Source of the DNA: Phoronis australis
Lineage: Eukaryota > Phoronida > Phoronidae
NCBI GenBank assembly: GCA_002633005.1
Contig: NMRA01000455.1
Location: forward strand, 276,595-340,594
DNA length: 64,000 bases
Direction: 5' to 3'
The position numbers and the translations under genes are program-made. Below the pieces are notes generated by a model. It searched no databases and was not told the origin of the DNA. It saw only the letters and a program-made list of their open reading frames with translations. Positions 12,001-23,500 of the stretch are shown here, piece after piece (position 1 is the first letter of the stretch; each line of letters starts with the position of its first letter).

Positions 12001-13069
12001 TTAGCGGGGAATTTGTTAGACGTGTGTCTTCCTTGCTGGTAGTCAGATGTCACTTGGTTGCTCGCTGTGTTGACTGAAGACAATGACAAGTAGCTTCATG
12101 TGCATGACTTTATTGTTCTCTGTTTTTGTCCAGTCTGTTTCGCTCTCAAGTATCTGAATGTTATTCCACTGCATGTTGTTTTGTCCTCGTGTGCACTGCT
12201 ACTCCCCATAGGCTATTGCCTTTCATTGCAGCATTTCTTGTGTTCAATAATCCTGCAGGATCCCAGTAGAAAGGTAGGATTTTCCACATTCATATGGGCC
12301 TTGATGTTCTTGGCTTAGCGGTTTAGTGGTTAGGGAAATGGACTCACAACCTTAAGGCCCCTAGTTCAATCCCAGAATGTTCATCATTGACCACCCTGAG
12401 TGTATCATCCACCCGCGCTCGTTCTTTTAAGAGCGCTGTAACACTTGAAGATGACCGGAAAATTATCGACCGAAACGTCGTACCGCTAGAGGTTGGTGTA
12501 AATAGACCAATAGATTTTACAAATGGTGCAATCAGAAGTTAATAAAATCAAAACGTTAGGATCTATCTATAGTGTTGACTGCCTGAAATGGCGAGTATCA
12601 TAACCTCTCTGCTCCACACCCCATTCTAAAATAATTAAGAGCGCTTCAAATACAACACGAGACAACTAAAAACTGACGGCATAGCTCAGATCCTTGCTTA
12701 TTTATGCCGCATACTTACCGTAATGGAAGTTAAACCTGCTTTCGTGTCCAAATCCCCGAAAACAAGACTTCTGCTTTGAGAGCTCCAGTCATGACATTCG
12801 CTGCACAAACAACTATCTCGAAGCCAGACGATTGGGTACATTTCACGGCGGCCATCTTTCATTTCCACATTCACCAGTCTCGTGCTTGCATCATGGAAGA
12901 CTCCAGTGATCAAATCTTGCCTAGCCCAGGTGCTTGTGGAAAACTTTCTTTTCTCGGGGAAACATGCGTTCGTTGAGACACAGGTGACAATCTTTAAAGA
13001 GGGGTTACTGGGCGTGAACGCGGAGGTTTTAACCAATCGAGTTAGACATCTCAATAGCGACTGCTTCAT
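2858..13069 (-). CDS. Gamma-butyrobetaine dioxygenase-like gene, paralogue A (last exon not in window)
   Basis: This is a 2-oxoglutarate/Fe(II) dioxygenase of the BBOX1/TMLHE family, which hydroxylates gamma-butyrobetaine or trimethyllysine in carnitine synthesis. Coding exons, in transcript order, are 13069-12719, 11411-11226, 6025-5877, 5041-4736 and 3018-2858, with intron phases 0, 0, 2, 2 and then an open phase-1 donor. The ATG has an in-frame TAA three codons upstream. Residues 1-20 are basic and resemble a mitochondrial presequence. The zinc-binding N-domain shows WLRDSCLCSEC (Cys87, Cys89, Cys92) and DGHQSEF (His133). The Fe ligand pair is in GLHSDLP (His253, Asp255). The exon with the third Fe ligand (HGR) and the 2-oxoglutarate Arg was not found in 1-2857, so it lies outside the window or is lost. 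The family is certain. Substrate choice between BBOX and TMLHE is inferred from HCIKQ and HxD-LP, which favour BBOX. Confidence 0.9.
3296..3455 (+). repeat. Dispersed repeat, related copy at 51898-52045
   Basis: The stretch beginning GAGCTATGAATTGTG and ending GGCTCGTTCGAGC aligns with 51898-52045 (GAGCTATGAACTGC ... GGCTCGTTCGAGC). Common internal text includes TTCCTGCC, TAGTG and TTGTCT. It lies at the 5' end of the intron-4 region of paralogue A. No coding capacity is seen. Confidence 0.5.
4736..5041 (-). CDS. Paralogue A coding exon 4 (HxD iron ligands)
   Basis: 306 bases, phase 2 at both ends. It contains VAYTDRRLGLHSDLPYYKY with the His-x-Asp iron-binding pair, then LHCIKQC and a Gly-rich loop. 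It ends HYRRPLI with a split Asp codon. About four of five residues are identical to the paralogue B exon by eye. Confidence 0.92.
5877..6025 (-). CDS. Paralogue A coding exon 3
   Basis: 149 bases beginning IMDDDQVLLEFL and ending MHETNYG with a split Gly codon (GG|A). The acceptor is TTTCAAG| and the donor |GTGAGC. It encodes the start of the catalytic double-stranded beta-helix region. Size and phase match paralogue B. Confidence 0.88.
6283..6658 (+). mobile_element. tRNA-derived SINE, two adjacent copies (first 5'-truncated)
   Basis: A complete-looking copy starts near 6411 with an A-box-like GTGTAGTGGTTAGAG and a B-box-like GTTAAATCTCAG. A conserved body follows (CATCATTGACCAACAGGAGTG, then GAACGCTGTAACACCTGAAG) and a GACCGAAACGTC / CAATAAA-type tail. 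Positions 6283-6400 are a truncated copy of the same unit (GGTCTCTAGTTCAATCCCAGC). Other copies are at 11845-11992 and 12315-12525. The SINE is intronic in paralogue A. Confidence 0.6.
7235..7260 (+). repeat. CATCAC microsatellite
   Basis: About four perfect CATCAC units, followed by interrupted copies, lie in intron 2 of paralogue A. Confidence 0.85.
10606..10812 (+). repeat. Dispersed repeat shared with 35155-35260 and 38913-39110
   Basis: Shared landmarks are TTTCTTTTT near the start, AAAGTCAAAAAT, a TTTCTACTTTTAGAAAATATA segment and AAATGTACAG followed by TGTCGAT and AGG(T/C)CCTA. The 38.9 kb copy covers the whole unit and the 35.1 kb copy only its first part. No ORF is present; the class is unknown. 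Confidence 0.5.
11226..11411 (-). CDS. Paralogue A coding exon 2
   Basis: Exactly 62 codons, phase 0 on both sides, bounded by TTTTAG| and |GTAAGA. It carries CEWTDGHQSEFSVDWL, whose His is the fourth zinc ligand in the family, and ends with NYDK. The same exon size occurs in paralogue B. Confidence 0.9.
11845..11992 (-). mobile_element. tRNA-derived SINE copy (minus strand)
   Basis: This is the reverse complement of the 6.4 and 12.3 kb units: the promoter end is at the right (CGTGGTGTAGTGGTTAGAAT on minus), followed by a B-box-like motif and the (C)GCCAAGAAAAAG stretch. It is truncated before the CCGAAACGTC tail. It is intronic in paralogue A. Confidence 0.55.
12315..12525 (+). mobile_element. 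tRNA-derived SINE copy
   Basis: A-box TAGCGGTTTAGTGGTTAGG, B-box AGTTCAATCCCAG, body CATCATTGACCACCCTGAGTG and AGAGCGCTGTAACACTTGAAG, and tail GACCGAAACGTC then ACCAATAGA. Missing relative to the 6.4 kb copy is the AAGAAAAGAAG stretch. It is intronic in paralogue A. Confidence 0.6.
12719..13069 (-). CDS. Paralogue A coding exon 1
   Basis: 117 codons in phase 0, ending ATTACG|GTAAGT. It encodes the start Met, a basic leader (MKQSLLRCLTRLVK) and the DUF971-like zinc-binding N-domain with the CxCxxC set. An in-frame TAA nine bases upstream of the ATG supports this start. Confidence 0.88.
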
Positions 13070-14836
13070 TCTTTTTTACTCTTAATTAGTTTCCTGAAAT
13101 GAAATCCTGAAACGATAAGCTGAAACTAGGTGCAGTGATAGCAAGACCCGAAATCATTGCCGATCGACGCACGCATTACTTATTTAGTTTTTAGCCAAAT
13201 TAGATTCAGGGCGTTGAAATTAATAACGACGTTAGAGTGCAACACGAAAAACGTTTCGATATAAAGCAAATACTATACTCAACTCTTTGGGTAATGTACG
13301 CTTTTAGACCAGGAATATCGATACAGCCGCTCATAGAAACATGCGTCCAGCTAAACTGCATGCCAGTAGTATCTTCAATAAACTGCTACCCTATGAAGAT
13401 GCGAAGAGGAAGACGCATCTGGCCAACGTTGCAGATAACAATAAATCGAAATATTGCACGAGACACGCAAGGAGGCGCTCGGTGCCGGATTATGCACCAA
13501 GGTACACGTACCTAGGGTTTGGTTCAGGGAGTCCGTCTCGACGCCGCCAAAAAGTATCTCGAAAGCTTTGATGATGGGGAGAGGGTGAGGTGACAACTGT
13601 GACGTCGTGGGACCTCAAATGAACAGAGCTTCATTCAGCTCAGATACATCTGGTATTGGCGGCGCAAACGAAACAACCAGCCTTCTGAACATCGAGTCTC
13701 TATCTTCCATGTATGAGGCGGTAACATTTTAGTTGTATGCTGGCTTATTTAAAACCACAGAAATTTGTGACAGTGTTGTTTTTTCCTAATGGGAGAAATG
13801 GCACATTTAACAACCAGGATCGATAAGAGCGGCCTCTGGTTCCAGTCGCCATTTTCTAGAGTATTTGCTGTGTACTGATGATTGCTCATCGCTGGTTTTT
13901 CGAAAGTTACAAGTCGATATGCCAATGAAAGTTGTCGGAAGCTCAGTTGTATTGCTAATTAATGATCACTTTCAAATCTTAGGCACACGTTTTAAAAATA
14001 TTTACTTTCAACTGTTGACTCGTTTGCGTAATGCTCTGTCCGCCGGTGTATCGGGTGTCTTTCCATTTAAGTCTAATTTTGGTGCATCAAAAACGAATGG
14101 TGATTTTTTTACAATAAAGACAGATTCACCAAACGTTAACACAAAAATAGGTGAAAACAATATTCCACTAAAACCAGCTGAAGTTTGGCTTGCAACACGA
14201 TTCAACCAATCCCACTGAGGAAGTCCACGCTCAGCGTTGCAGTCATGCTGTCCCACTTCACAACACAGTAAAACTGGGCAAAGTTAACGTTTACTCAAGA
14301 TCAAAGTAGCCAGCGCGGCTACATATGCATAGTGTGTTGGGTTTTCAAATTCGTGACATTCGCGTAACTGGATGACAAAACTTCAAATTGCCGAATAGGA
14401 AAATTACGACCGCATGTGCTTCTAAGGTCTGGATAAAATACAGAAAGTTGAGAGTTAGATAAAGACTGCAAAACTCTACACTAAAAACTGGAGATTGTCG
14501 CAGGAGAAACCTACCGGCAACTCCACTCCGTGCGACCACCGTATTCTCAATGTCACCATTGCTGGTGTATGTATCACAACCGGCATTCATTGGCATTATG
14601 ATTGATATCCTGAACCCAGTTTTTATATTTTTCGACACATCTCCAAAACGACAACGTTTTCTCAAACACTTGCTGGGAAAGAGTGCACAAATAAAAAGAA
14701 CACAAAACAACTTGTTGGCATAGGCAAAACCCATTCGGTTGAACGTCTACGTGTTTCGATGTTTTTTATATTTACGACTATTCGTGAATGCTTAGAAGCT
14801 ATACTGCATTGAACAAGCCTGCAGACGTACACAATG

Positions 14837-14989
14837 CAGGGGTGGATCCAGGATTTTTAGTAAGGGGGGAGGGCAGAGTATTAGCCAGGATTTTACCCAT
14901 CAGACATTCGCACCATCGAATTGCCAAATGGAATCTGAGAGAGTTTTGGGGGACATGGCCCCCTTAGCCCCCCTCTAAATCCGCCACCG
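14837..14989. mobile_element. Small TIR element (153 bp) with 5-bp target duplication
   Basis: The ends are CAGGGGTGGATCCAGGA and, reversed, CGGTGGCGGATTTAGAGGGG. They are flanked by CAATG at 14832-14836 and again at 14990-14994. The interior is too short to code. It is the same family as 15526-15815, so it looks like a non-autonomous DNA transposon. Confidence 0.7.
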
Positions 14990-15525
14990 CAATGTTATAT
15001 CCAGGTCTGTTGACAAGCCTCGTTCCAAACCAGGACCGTAACCACGATTTGGGCAGGCAGCCGTATGTCAAGTTTTCATTAAAAGAAACAAAAGAGAAGT
15101 AATCTTTAGATGTCTCATGCACGGATATGTGGTATACAAGTTTGCTTGACCACCGTGGTGTAAAAAAATATGTAAACTGTGTCAGAATTAAATAAGAATA
15201 TTGATCCTTTTTTCATAATCACGAAATGCACGTTGTTTTAAAACATTTCAAACTTTCTACTACGCCGTACAACAACTAGTGGCTAACGTTACTTGTTTAC
15301 TTATGCAGTCAGACGCGACAGACGAACCCCACGTGAGCAAATATTGTTTTCATAAATCCATTACTCCGAATAGCGAGACATGAGCCTAATAGATGCGCAT
15401 CCCCACGGTTAACATAACCTGATATTGATATGCATACGATATTTTGCATTGACCAGATAGTACACTAGTATCACTCTATTAATTCAACCGAGTTTCAATT
15501 GAGGACGCCGTTTACTATCTGTATG

Positions 15526-15815
15526 CAGGGGCGGATCCAGGATTTTGAGTTGGAGGGGGGTAGAGCACAGGAATAACCAGAATTTCGGCAGATGCGCTTG
15601 TCCAGCCAAGATGTAGGGTTTGCGGACCTTTTGAATAAAATAAACGGCACACGGGTTTGTTTAGGGCCTATGCATTGTTTATTCACCCCCGAGCCCAACT
15701 GGTTGGGCGCATTTGCTGGTCAGCAATTCGCACCCGAACTACCAAACGGTATATGGTAGAATTTTTTTTGGGGGGGGTAGGCATGGCCCCCTTGGCCCCC
15801 CTAAATGCGCCACTG
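15526..15815. mobile_element. Small TIR element (290 bp) with 5-bp target duplication
   Basis: The ends are CAGGGGCGGATCCAGGATTT and, reversed, CAGTGGCGCATTTAGGGGGG. GTATG flanks it at 15521-15525 and 15816-15820. Internal text shared with the 14.8 kb copy includes CATGGCCCCCTT(A/G)GCCCCCCT near the right end. No transposase ORF is present. Confidence 0.72.
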
Positions 15816-18662
15816 GTATGCACTAACTTTAATCAGTGCTAGACACAATAAACCATTCCTATCAACATGTTTATCTCTCCGTGACCAGTTGAGGGACTTG
15901 AGAGAGAAGCTCACACAGAAAGTGACTTCAAAATTAATAGTTGTGCATTTTTACAGAGTGGACACTAATTCGAAGGTTTATTTATATAGCCAGGTTACTA
16001 AGAATAGAACAGGATCGAAGGAAGGGATGCCCCAAGCATGGTACACTCCACAATGTTATACATGTATTGAGACGGTAGATGGGTTGTTTCTGTAGATTTC
16101 AAGAGATGGGACAAATGTTCTGTAGCCTGGCGAGCTTTTAAAATTTGCAACTGTCTTAATCGAGGAAAACCATCATATTTGTATTCTGTTCTGTTTATGG
16201 TCTTCTGATACTTACAGAGTATTAATGCTTGGGTATGTAGGGCAGGGCAGGTAGAGTTTACGACCATTGAGTGTTGTCATTTTATTTATTTTTTGGTGGG
16301 TTGCTTACAATATAAATGTACTGGTAACATTATTGTGTGCTAGTAAATGTCGGATTCACTGGAGGGATTAATTTAGTTGGTTGAAATCTGACTTTTGCTG
16401 AAGTGGAGTGCATGTATGGCACCAGTACGGTACAGCAACTTTGTATCTGCTAGACATTTCCCTTTTACAGTCACCGTGTGATTTTACTGCATGATGGTGA
16501 TATTTTGAAATAAATATATTTTGAAATAAATCAAAAACTTTGTTGTATCTCAATGTGTTGTTTCCGTGTGAACATTTTTCTTGTCCCTCTTGTTCTGGAT
16601 GGCCAATAATATGGAAGTGTGCTTGTTATTGACAGAAAAAAACAGGCGATTCCCCACATCATGGTCGCATAAAAGGGGAACACTGAGTGGCGTAAAAATT
16701 AATATTGGTAAAAATTGGTAATGCGAACGCCTTTTTAAAATTTCTGTTCCGCGGGGTGTCAAGGTGGTTTATAGCAGAGTTTATAACAGAACATTTTGAA
16801 CTGTGAGACCATGTCGTTTCAAACTGTACAAATTACCAGTTCGCCACGCTAAGATGAATTAGGTACTAGGACAAGTAATACCAGGAAGTGGTTGTCTCTT
16901 CCTGGTAATACTAGATAAGTTAAAGAAAAGTAGCGTATCACTAAAGTAATTTTCCTTGAGACACCTCAGCACCCCTTACATGCATTTTATTTTTTGAAAA
17001 AACGTCTGCATATTAATGTAATTATTATTCCTTGGTATAACGTGAAGTAGACAATTCCAATCACCATTCGGGAAATTGGGTCTGTGCAAATGCAAACGTC
17101 GACCTCGGGCTTTGGACGCCCAAGCAGTAGTGCTCGCGTGGCACACGCGGGTAACCGATGTACTAGTATACACTATATGTGCGTGCCTTACCAACCCGTA
17201 CAGGGTGTTTTTGGTGTCGTGCATTCTTCTTTTTTCATTGAAATACTTAATGTTAACATATCAGTTATTATAACTCTATCGTTTTGCAAAATTTTGCTGC
17301 CACCTTTCATTCAAACTGACTTATGCCCTCAATTCCGATTACGCACATGTACACAAACATGTACAGTTCTATTGGTCAACTGTTGCATACAATGACACGA
17401 CTTTACATGCACACATATTGCTCATCGATTTCCACGGGTTTCCATTAATTTGTTCTACTTTGTATTATACCATTTTCTATACTTTATTCATTTCAGAGAT
17501 TGTCTTTTCGACTGAGCCGGCAGAAAAAGCATTAGAAATTTTGGCTTTGCAATGGCTTATATGACCGTTTAAGCAATGCGGTCACAGGTTTACATTGCTT
17601 TATGTTACCAATATTTTAGAACCTCGTTAGTGTTTAACATTTCAAAAATTTTATTCTGAAAATTCCCCGGCTTCCATAATGCCACCTAGCTTTTGTTTAC
17701 ATAGCATTCATCCTCAATATGACGGACCGCGTGCCACGCGCTGTCTGGCTTGCGAGTATGGTCGAGTCGTCTCATTGGCGAGAAAAACCCAGCAAAAATC
17801 CCGTGCTTTCATTTAAAAAATACGTCAATATCTCACGTAATCTCGCGAAGTCTTGCTTCTCTAGCGATCAAGGTCCTAGTGATGTTCTAGCGTTATCGAA
17901 CTCTATCCTGGCTGCCGGATGTCCACAATCTAGAAACAGAATCCATGGACAACGTAGTTATTTTAGTTTTATTACTTACAAGACCGCGAAAATTTTGCTT
18001 CAACTTCACTGCCTTTACGTGGTACCGGTACTAGTGTCTTCGTCTTGAAAGCTGCTTTGACTGACTTAGCGTGACTGTGAAAGTAGACTGGCTCCCCGAT
18101 CCTCTGTGCTATCTGCTCTCGTACAATGTAGCTGGTAAACGGGTGACCTAGTAAACAACGCGACCTCCGTCTCAGTATTGTTTGACCTGTTTTGACCCTT
18201 GGGTGCGCGCATGCTGACGACTTAATATGGTACTACTTGCACCGAGTTTGTGAGAGCTGGTATACCTCGTCAGCTCGCCAGATGTCGCCACAGTAAAAAT
18301 TTTCCGTATTACCCGGAACATCAGGCCATGGCTTTATAAGCAAAATAATGCGTTTTTTTGAGAACACTTGATAATGCAAATGACCTAGAATTTAATGCCA
18401 CGGTCCTATATTAGAGTAAAAGGGACATTAGCTGTTCATGAAGTACTATCTACGTTAGCGAATTAAATTAGCGCCTCGGCACCAGGATCGTCTGTCAAAA
18501 TGTGACTAACGTACTTAACCTGGCCACTTAAACTTAATAACCGAACCATTGATCGATAAGGCGGCAAAGTAGCATACATAAGAAAATTGGATCTGAAGCA
18601 AATGATAACTTTTTTAGAATAATTGAACGTTATATTGTCACTATACGGCTCACAACATCTTA

Positions 18663-19072
18663 ACTGCTATGCGTGAACTTGGAATCTTGCTTAATCTGAA
18701 GATCGTGTATGCGTGAACTTAGAATACACGTAGAAACTTGACAAGTTCATTCAAATAACCACGTTCACGTTGACAACAAAATTGCACTGCACTAAGTTAA
18801 ATTACATGTTTATAAAATAAAGTAAATTTTAACCAATCTTTGTTGAACTATTGGCGATCTCATTCACCAAAAATAATTGATTTAACCATTCACACATTCT
18901 TTGACACAAGTTAGGGTAACGGAGAAAATGGGCGATCATGTGACCAATAATTACAAAAATTCTTTACACTGAACAAAACATTTCACTTGATTGCCCGACT
19001 GAATAATCAATTCCAAGTTCGCGCATACGCAACCTTGAGATTAAGCAGGATTCCAAGTTCACGCACAGCAGT
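18663..19072. repeat. Inverted-repeat element, arms about 60 bp
   Basis: The left arm (ACTGCTATGCGTGAACTTGG..., ending with a second GCGTGAACTT) matches the reverse complement of the right arm (ACTGCTGTGCGTGAACTTGG...). Both arms contain the same internal duplication of GCGTGAACTT-like text about 45 bases apart. The centre is AT-rich and non-coding. No clear target duplication was found. Confidence 0.6.
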
Positions 19073-19885
19073 GCTACCTGGCTGTCGAAAAGAAAGGCTG
19101 TGAAGACTCAAACAACTCGCATATTTGACAAGGTAAATAATACGGTGAGGAATTGCTAATGGTAATGATGAAATAAGAGGTACCATTTCATGCAATATGC
19201 ATTTAAACCTTGAGTTCATATTGCTTCAAATTTATTTTTTCCTCGGTTAGTTAAAATATTCACTGAAAAAGTCAGTTATTGTTCCTTTCAGGAATGGGAG
19301 TGATGTGTGTCAAAAGGCAACGTGTTGGTACCTCATAGTGATTTATAGTTGCTGAATACTTGAAGTTTGTAAATAAAACAGAACTTGCATGTTCAAATCG
19401 ATGCCTTGAATTCAAATGCGGAAGAGGATCTATTGATCTCCAACGAAGAATTTGGCAAATCTGAATAAAAGTTAAATGTATTTGAGAAAAAAGACGAGTT
19501 TCCGCGTTAATCAACTCGGTGTTTTCAATTTGACGGTATTTTGAGATATGCTTATTCCACTAATGAAAAATTGAACTTGTCCTGATTACTTGAAGGTCCA
19601 GACGTGTTAGAGCACAAGTTAATTTTTGTAAAAAAAATGTCTTCGTAATGTACCATTTGTGCCGTGTGAATATACTATTCCTGCGTAATTTTCGCAAGTA
19701 AAGAGTTACATGTACTTTATGCCGTTAATAATTATAATAACTGGTGCATGAAATGGAGAATGCCTGGGTGTTAACTTATCAAAGTGGAATGGTCGAGATC
19801 GACGTCCCATTTCCGCGCTACCTGGAAAAACGGATGGAACTATTAACATACACAAAGTCAAGGACTTGAAATTAATGACATGCAA

Positions 19886-19891
19886 TTTATT
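19886..19891 (-). terminator. Candidate polyadenylation signal of paralogue B
   Basis: AATAAA on the minus strand, about 490 bases downstream of the paralogue B stop. It is the first canonical hexamer I noticed there; use is unproven. Confidence 0.25.
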
Positions 19892-20381
19892 GAATGCAAG
19901 TTACACACAATCTGTTTACATAGAATTGTTCAATTTTTGTTATGTTATGAAACGTTGACTGTTGCGGCTTTGAGAAGCTAAAATACGTGCACAAGAGGAC
20001 AACTTACATCAACGTCTCTCAGCGCAAAGAAGTTACACGCATTTTGGTTAAATTGCCCATTAGTTATCTCGCTACACATTTTGTTAAGTTTACATTTAAT
20101 TCCAAGCAGGTAGGTGACACGCAATTTAAGCAACACACCGATTAGTGAAATGCCGTCAATGGCGACTTTCCATAAAGCCTTGAACAGGTAAACTCACGTG
20201 CTCACACTTGTCTATCTTAAACACCCACCTAGCGTCAGAAGACGCTCTTCATGCAAGCTACAATAAAACTGCACTGCAACGAGAATACGCGGCTTCGTTG
20301 GTAGAAGACTCATTTTTGCTAGCTCCCTTCGCAGTAAATACTAACGACACTTCACGAACTATACTTGATGCTTAGGCTGTT

Positions 20382-20536
20382 TCATTTGGTCAGTTTGTCT
20401 TTGGTGACTCGCATTGTAGACTTGATTTCGTCCCAAGACCAGTAAACGCCCATCAACTGTCGTCCTTCTCCGCTCTCGTCTGTTATTTCTTGTCTCCCGT
20501 GGAGTACACGGCAGTTGTTGAAAATTACCATGTCAC
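20382..20536 (-). CDS. Paralogue B coding exon 6 (third iron ligand, 2-oxoglutarate Arg)
   Basis: 155 bases from acceptor TCAG| to TGA. It encodes GDMVIFNNCRVLHGRQ, then GEGRQLMGVYWSWDEI, ending KLTK. The His of HGR is the third Fe ligand, and the Arg 13 residues later matches the 2-oxoglutarate-binding Arg of BBOX1. Confidence 0.93.
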
Positions 20537-23500
20537 CTGAAAAAATGCGTCATTCGAATACGAAAAAAATGATATTAACCAAAACCAAGGTCAAAATTAT
20601 TGAATTTTAATGTTCAAATACACCTTTCCGAAATACACTTATATTGTCATGGTATGACTGTTAAACTGGCTGCCCGTTAACTCTAAAATTGAATTTCTTA
20701 TGATTATCCACGATAAGTGAAAACTCTGAATACACACCTTAAGGCCAAACAAAGTCAATTGCGCACCACTCCATATTAGATAAGTGCCACTTTAGCTTTT
20801 GAACAGGAGCTTCTAAATTAGGCAATTACGTCGCCCTGGATGCCGCAGGGATACAGGGGTGATAGTACATCCCCACAAAAAGTTACGAATTTCAAAATAC
20901 AGGAAATAAAATCAAATTAAACATGCATATATGCACATGTAGTTATAATTAACACATACCATAAGCCTGGAGACGATTCAGTCAAGATAATTTGAACAAA
21001 TCGATGAAAATCTGTCGCGGTTTGCTCGAGTTTCCCTTACCAGAAGCTGTGAAATCACACATGCTGACGCACGCTTCGCCCAGTGTCGCGCTAGCCTTTG
21101 CCTAATTCACGTGACTCATTTGAAATACTTAGTTGTTATCGCGCGTGGTGAAAAAGTTAAATGTGACCAAAAAATGGAGTTGTAATTCTTCGCCAAAGTC
21201 ACCTTAATTCTCGTAACTAAACTTCATCGAAGAAAGTAAGCACCTTTTAAGTGATAGTTTAGGTGTGGAATGTATTTTTGACGAGGTGAAAACTCTTAAT
21301 CGGTGGCCGGATTTGGCCTACCGCCCGTTTAAGATAAACGGGACGAAAGTCGTACAGAAAGCGATGGGAAGTATTGTAACCCCTAACCGGCCAACCGAGG
21401 GGCTACGTGTTGCCTACTTCTAAATATGGATTAGCTGTGGACGATTTCATGTTTGAAGCATCCATTTGCGCTCTTTAGGCAGGGATCAAAGAAGATGTAA
21501 TTTCAATTGCTCTATCAATATTTACAACGGATTTCCAAATAAAAACCCCTCTCAAAACAATGTCCCCAGTTATCGTTTTTTGACTGCGAGTGTCTCCCTT
21601 ATCCCATGAATGGAGGTTAAATAAACTGATCGGAAATAAAAACCGTCGAAAATAGAAAGACCCGAGCGAAACCTTATCTGAAATAGCTCCCGATAATTGG
21701 TATATAAAACGTGTTAAACGAAGTGCCATGGGTATCTCTCCATTGGTGCTAACAACAGCAACAACAACAAGCTCAACAAAACAAGAATATCCATAATGAA
21801 ACCTCTCTGACGGAGCGCCATCTTGTGGAATCGACTAAAAAAGGGAGTGTATGTTAAGTGACGACGAAAGCAGCGTCTCCTTAGACGACAACTTTCGCAA
21901 TTCACTACTGACAAGACAGACAAAGACCTCGGAAACGACGACAAAGCTGCCAACACTGTCAGCTACTGCTGCCATGTAGCCTACATCGACAGCAACAAAG
22001 ACGACGACTCCGTCTTTAACACTAATGCCAAAACTGAAATGATCACAACAAAGACCACGAATCCACACTCAGTGAATGACAAACGGAACCAATAAAACAA
22101 ATAATTTCAGGAAGACCTATCAAGGGACGCAGGAGATTCGGCAGGGAATTTCAATCGTTTAAATATCAGTTCTCGGCAAATCTCGAATAGCTTGAGAACA
22201 GTGGACCCTGATGAGAAAGGAATTATACGCAGTCCTTGATGTTGTCTACCCACACAGGCCTACTAAATTTCAGACCATTCACTCAAACGTGCGCGTAGCT
22301 AAAACTCCGCAAACGATTACTCGGAAGTTGCCGTCATACTGCCGTCTTGGGCCTGATTTCGCCTAAAACAATTTGTTAATTTCATGTGGATCAAACCATA
22401 GGCAACGGGTCTATGAATAATAGACGCAAATACGACCTGTTGCACGCGTGCGATAGCCCAGCAAAAGAGATATGAGGATGCAACCAACAAAAACAGCCAT
22501 CAGTACATGTACGTACCTATCGTATAACTCGAGCACGGTAAGTCAGTGCGAGAAACAGATGGCTCATGCAGAAAAGCGCTTGATGACATCTATCCACCTA
22601 TTGAATTTCAGAAATACTCATCAAGGAGCGCCAGAGATAAAACATAAGAAATCATCCAATGACTCGTAGCGTCAAACAAATGCCACATGCCTGACAGCCC
22701 TTGACGAGATATATCTACCGATCAAATTATAACAGAAATGTTGAAAATTTGAAAATGACAGTCACTGTGTCACCTCTGGTCCCATTTCGTCCCAAAACAA
22801 CAGACCTCGAGGTTTTAACGAGATACTTGTTGGTCGGACGAAACATGCAACCTGAAGCTTGCGTACGATAGACAAGAGCAGCGAGGAATCGGTCAATAAA
22901 AGAACTTCAATCACCAGATCAGTAAAGCTCGAATATTTCAAGAGCGGTAAGTCAGTCGGGTGAAAAAACGGAAGTCATAATGCAGCCAACGTTTCAGAAC
23001 ATCCGTCAAGGGACGCTCGAGTTATGGCACGAAAAATCTATTACCCGTAAGGGAAGAGGAAGTCACAGGAAAATCTCCATTAACTGGAGAATGGTAAATC
23101 TTAGCGAACAGCGGATTTCAAATTCCAGATAGGTCTTGACGAGATGTACATGTATCTGCGCTCTCAATTTCGATATCCCATTTTATAGGATCGCGAAGCA
23201 GTAATTTAGTTCGATTTCGACCAAAAACTATAGACCTCGACCTTTCAGCGAGATAATTTCATGTCTATCGGACGAAACTTCTTGTATTCTTACAAACAAA
23301 CAAGCCAAAAGAGTTCACAACAAAGCAACATAATCGGAGAAATTTCAGTCCAATAATTACAACAACGATAAAACGTCAGAAAACTCCAGTATACTAGCGA
23401 TAAGGCATTGCTTAAATGTCACAGTTTTGCGTAGCAGTATTCCCCATGACACTCAAGAACGAATTTCATTAGGTTATTGAAGAACATTTGTGTTGTAGCA

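Larger units (their letters stand above)
13070..20381. other. Intergenic interval between the two dioxygenase paralogues
   Basis: Between the start of paralogue A and the stop of paralogue B I see no supported gene. The interval holds two 5-bp-TSD elements (14.8 and 15.5 kb), an inverted-repeat element near 18.7-19.1 kb and several short ORFs without recognisable domains, such as 17719-18048 plus (109 codons). The promoter of paralogue A and the 3' UTR of paralogue B must lie here. Confidence 0.6.

Noticed and set aside
16880-16912. ACCAGGAAG ... CTTCCTGGT stem-loop
   Set aside because: Nine-base arms of this kind are expected by chance in 64 kb.
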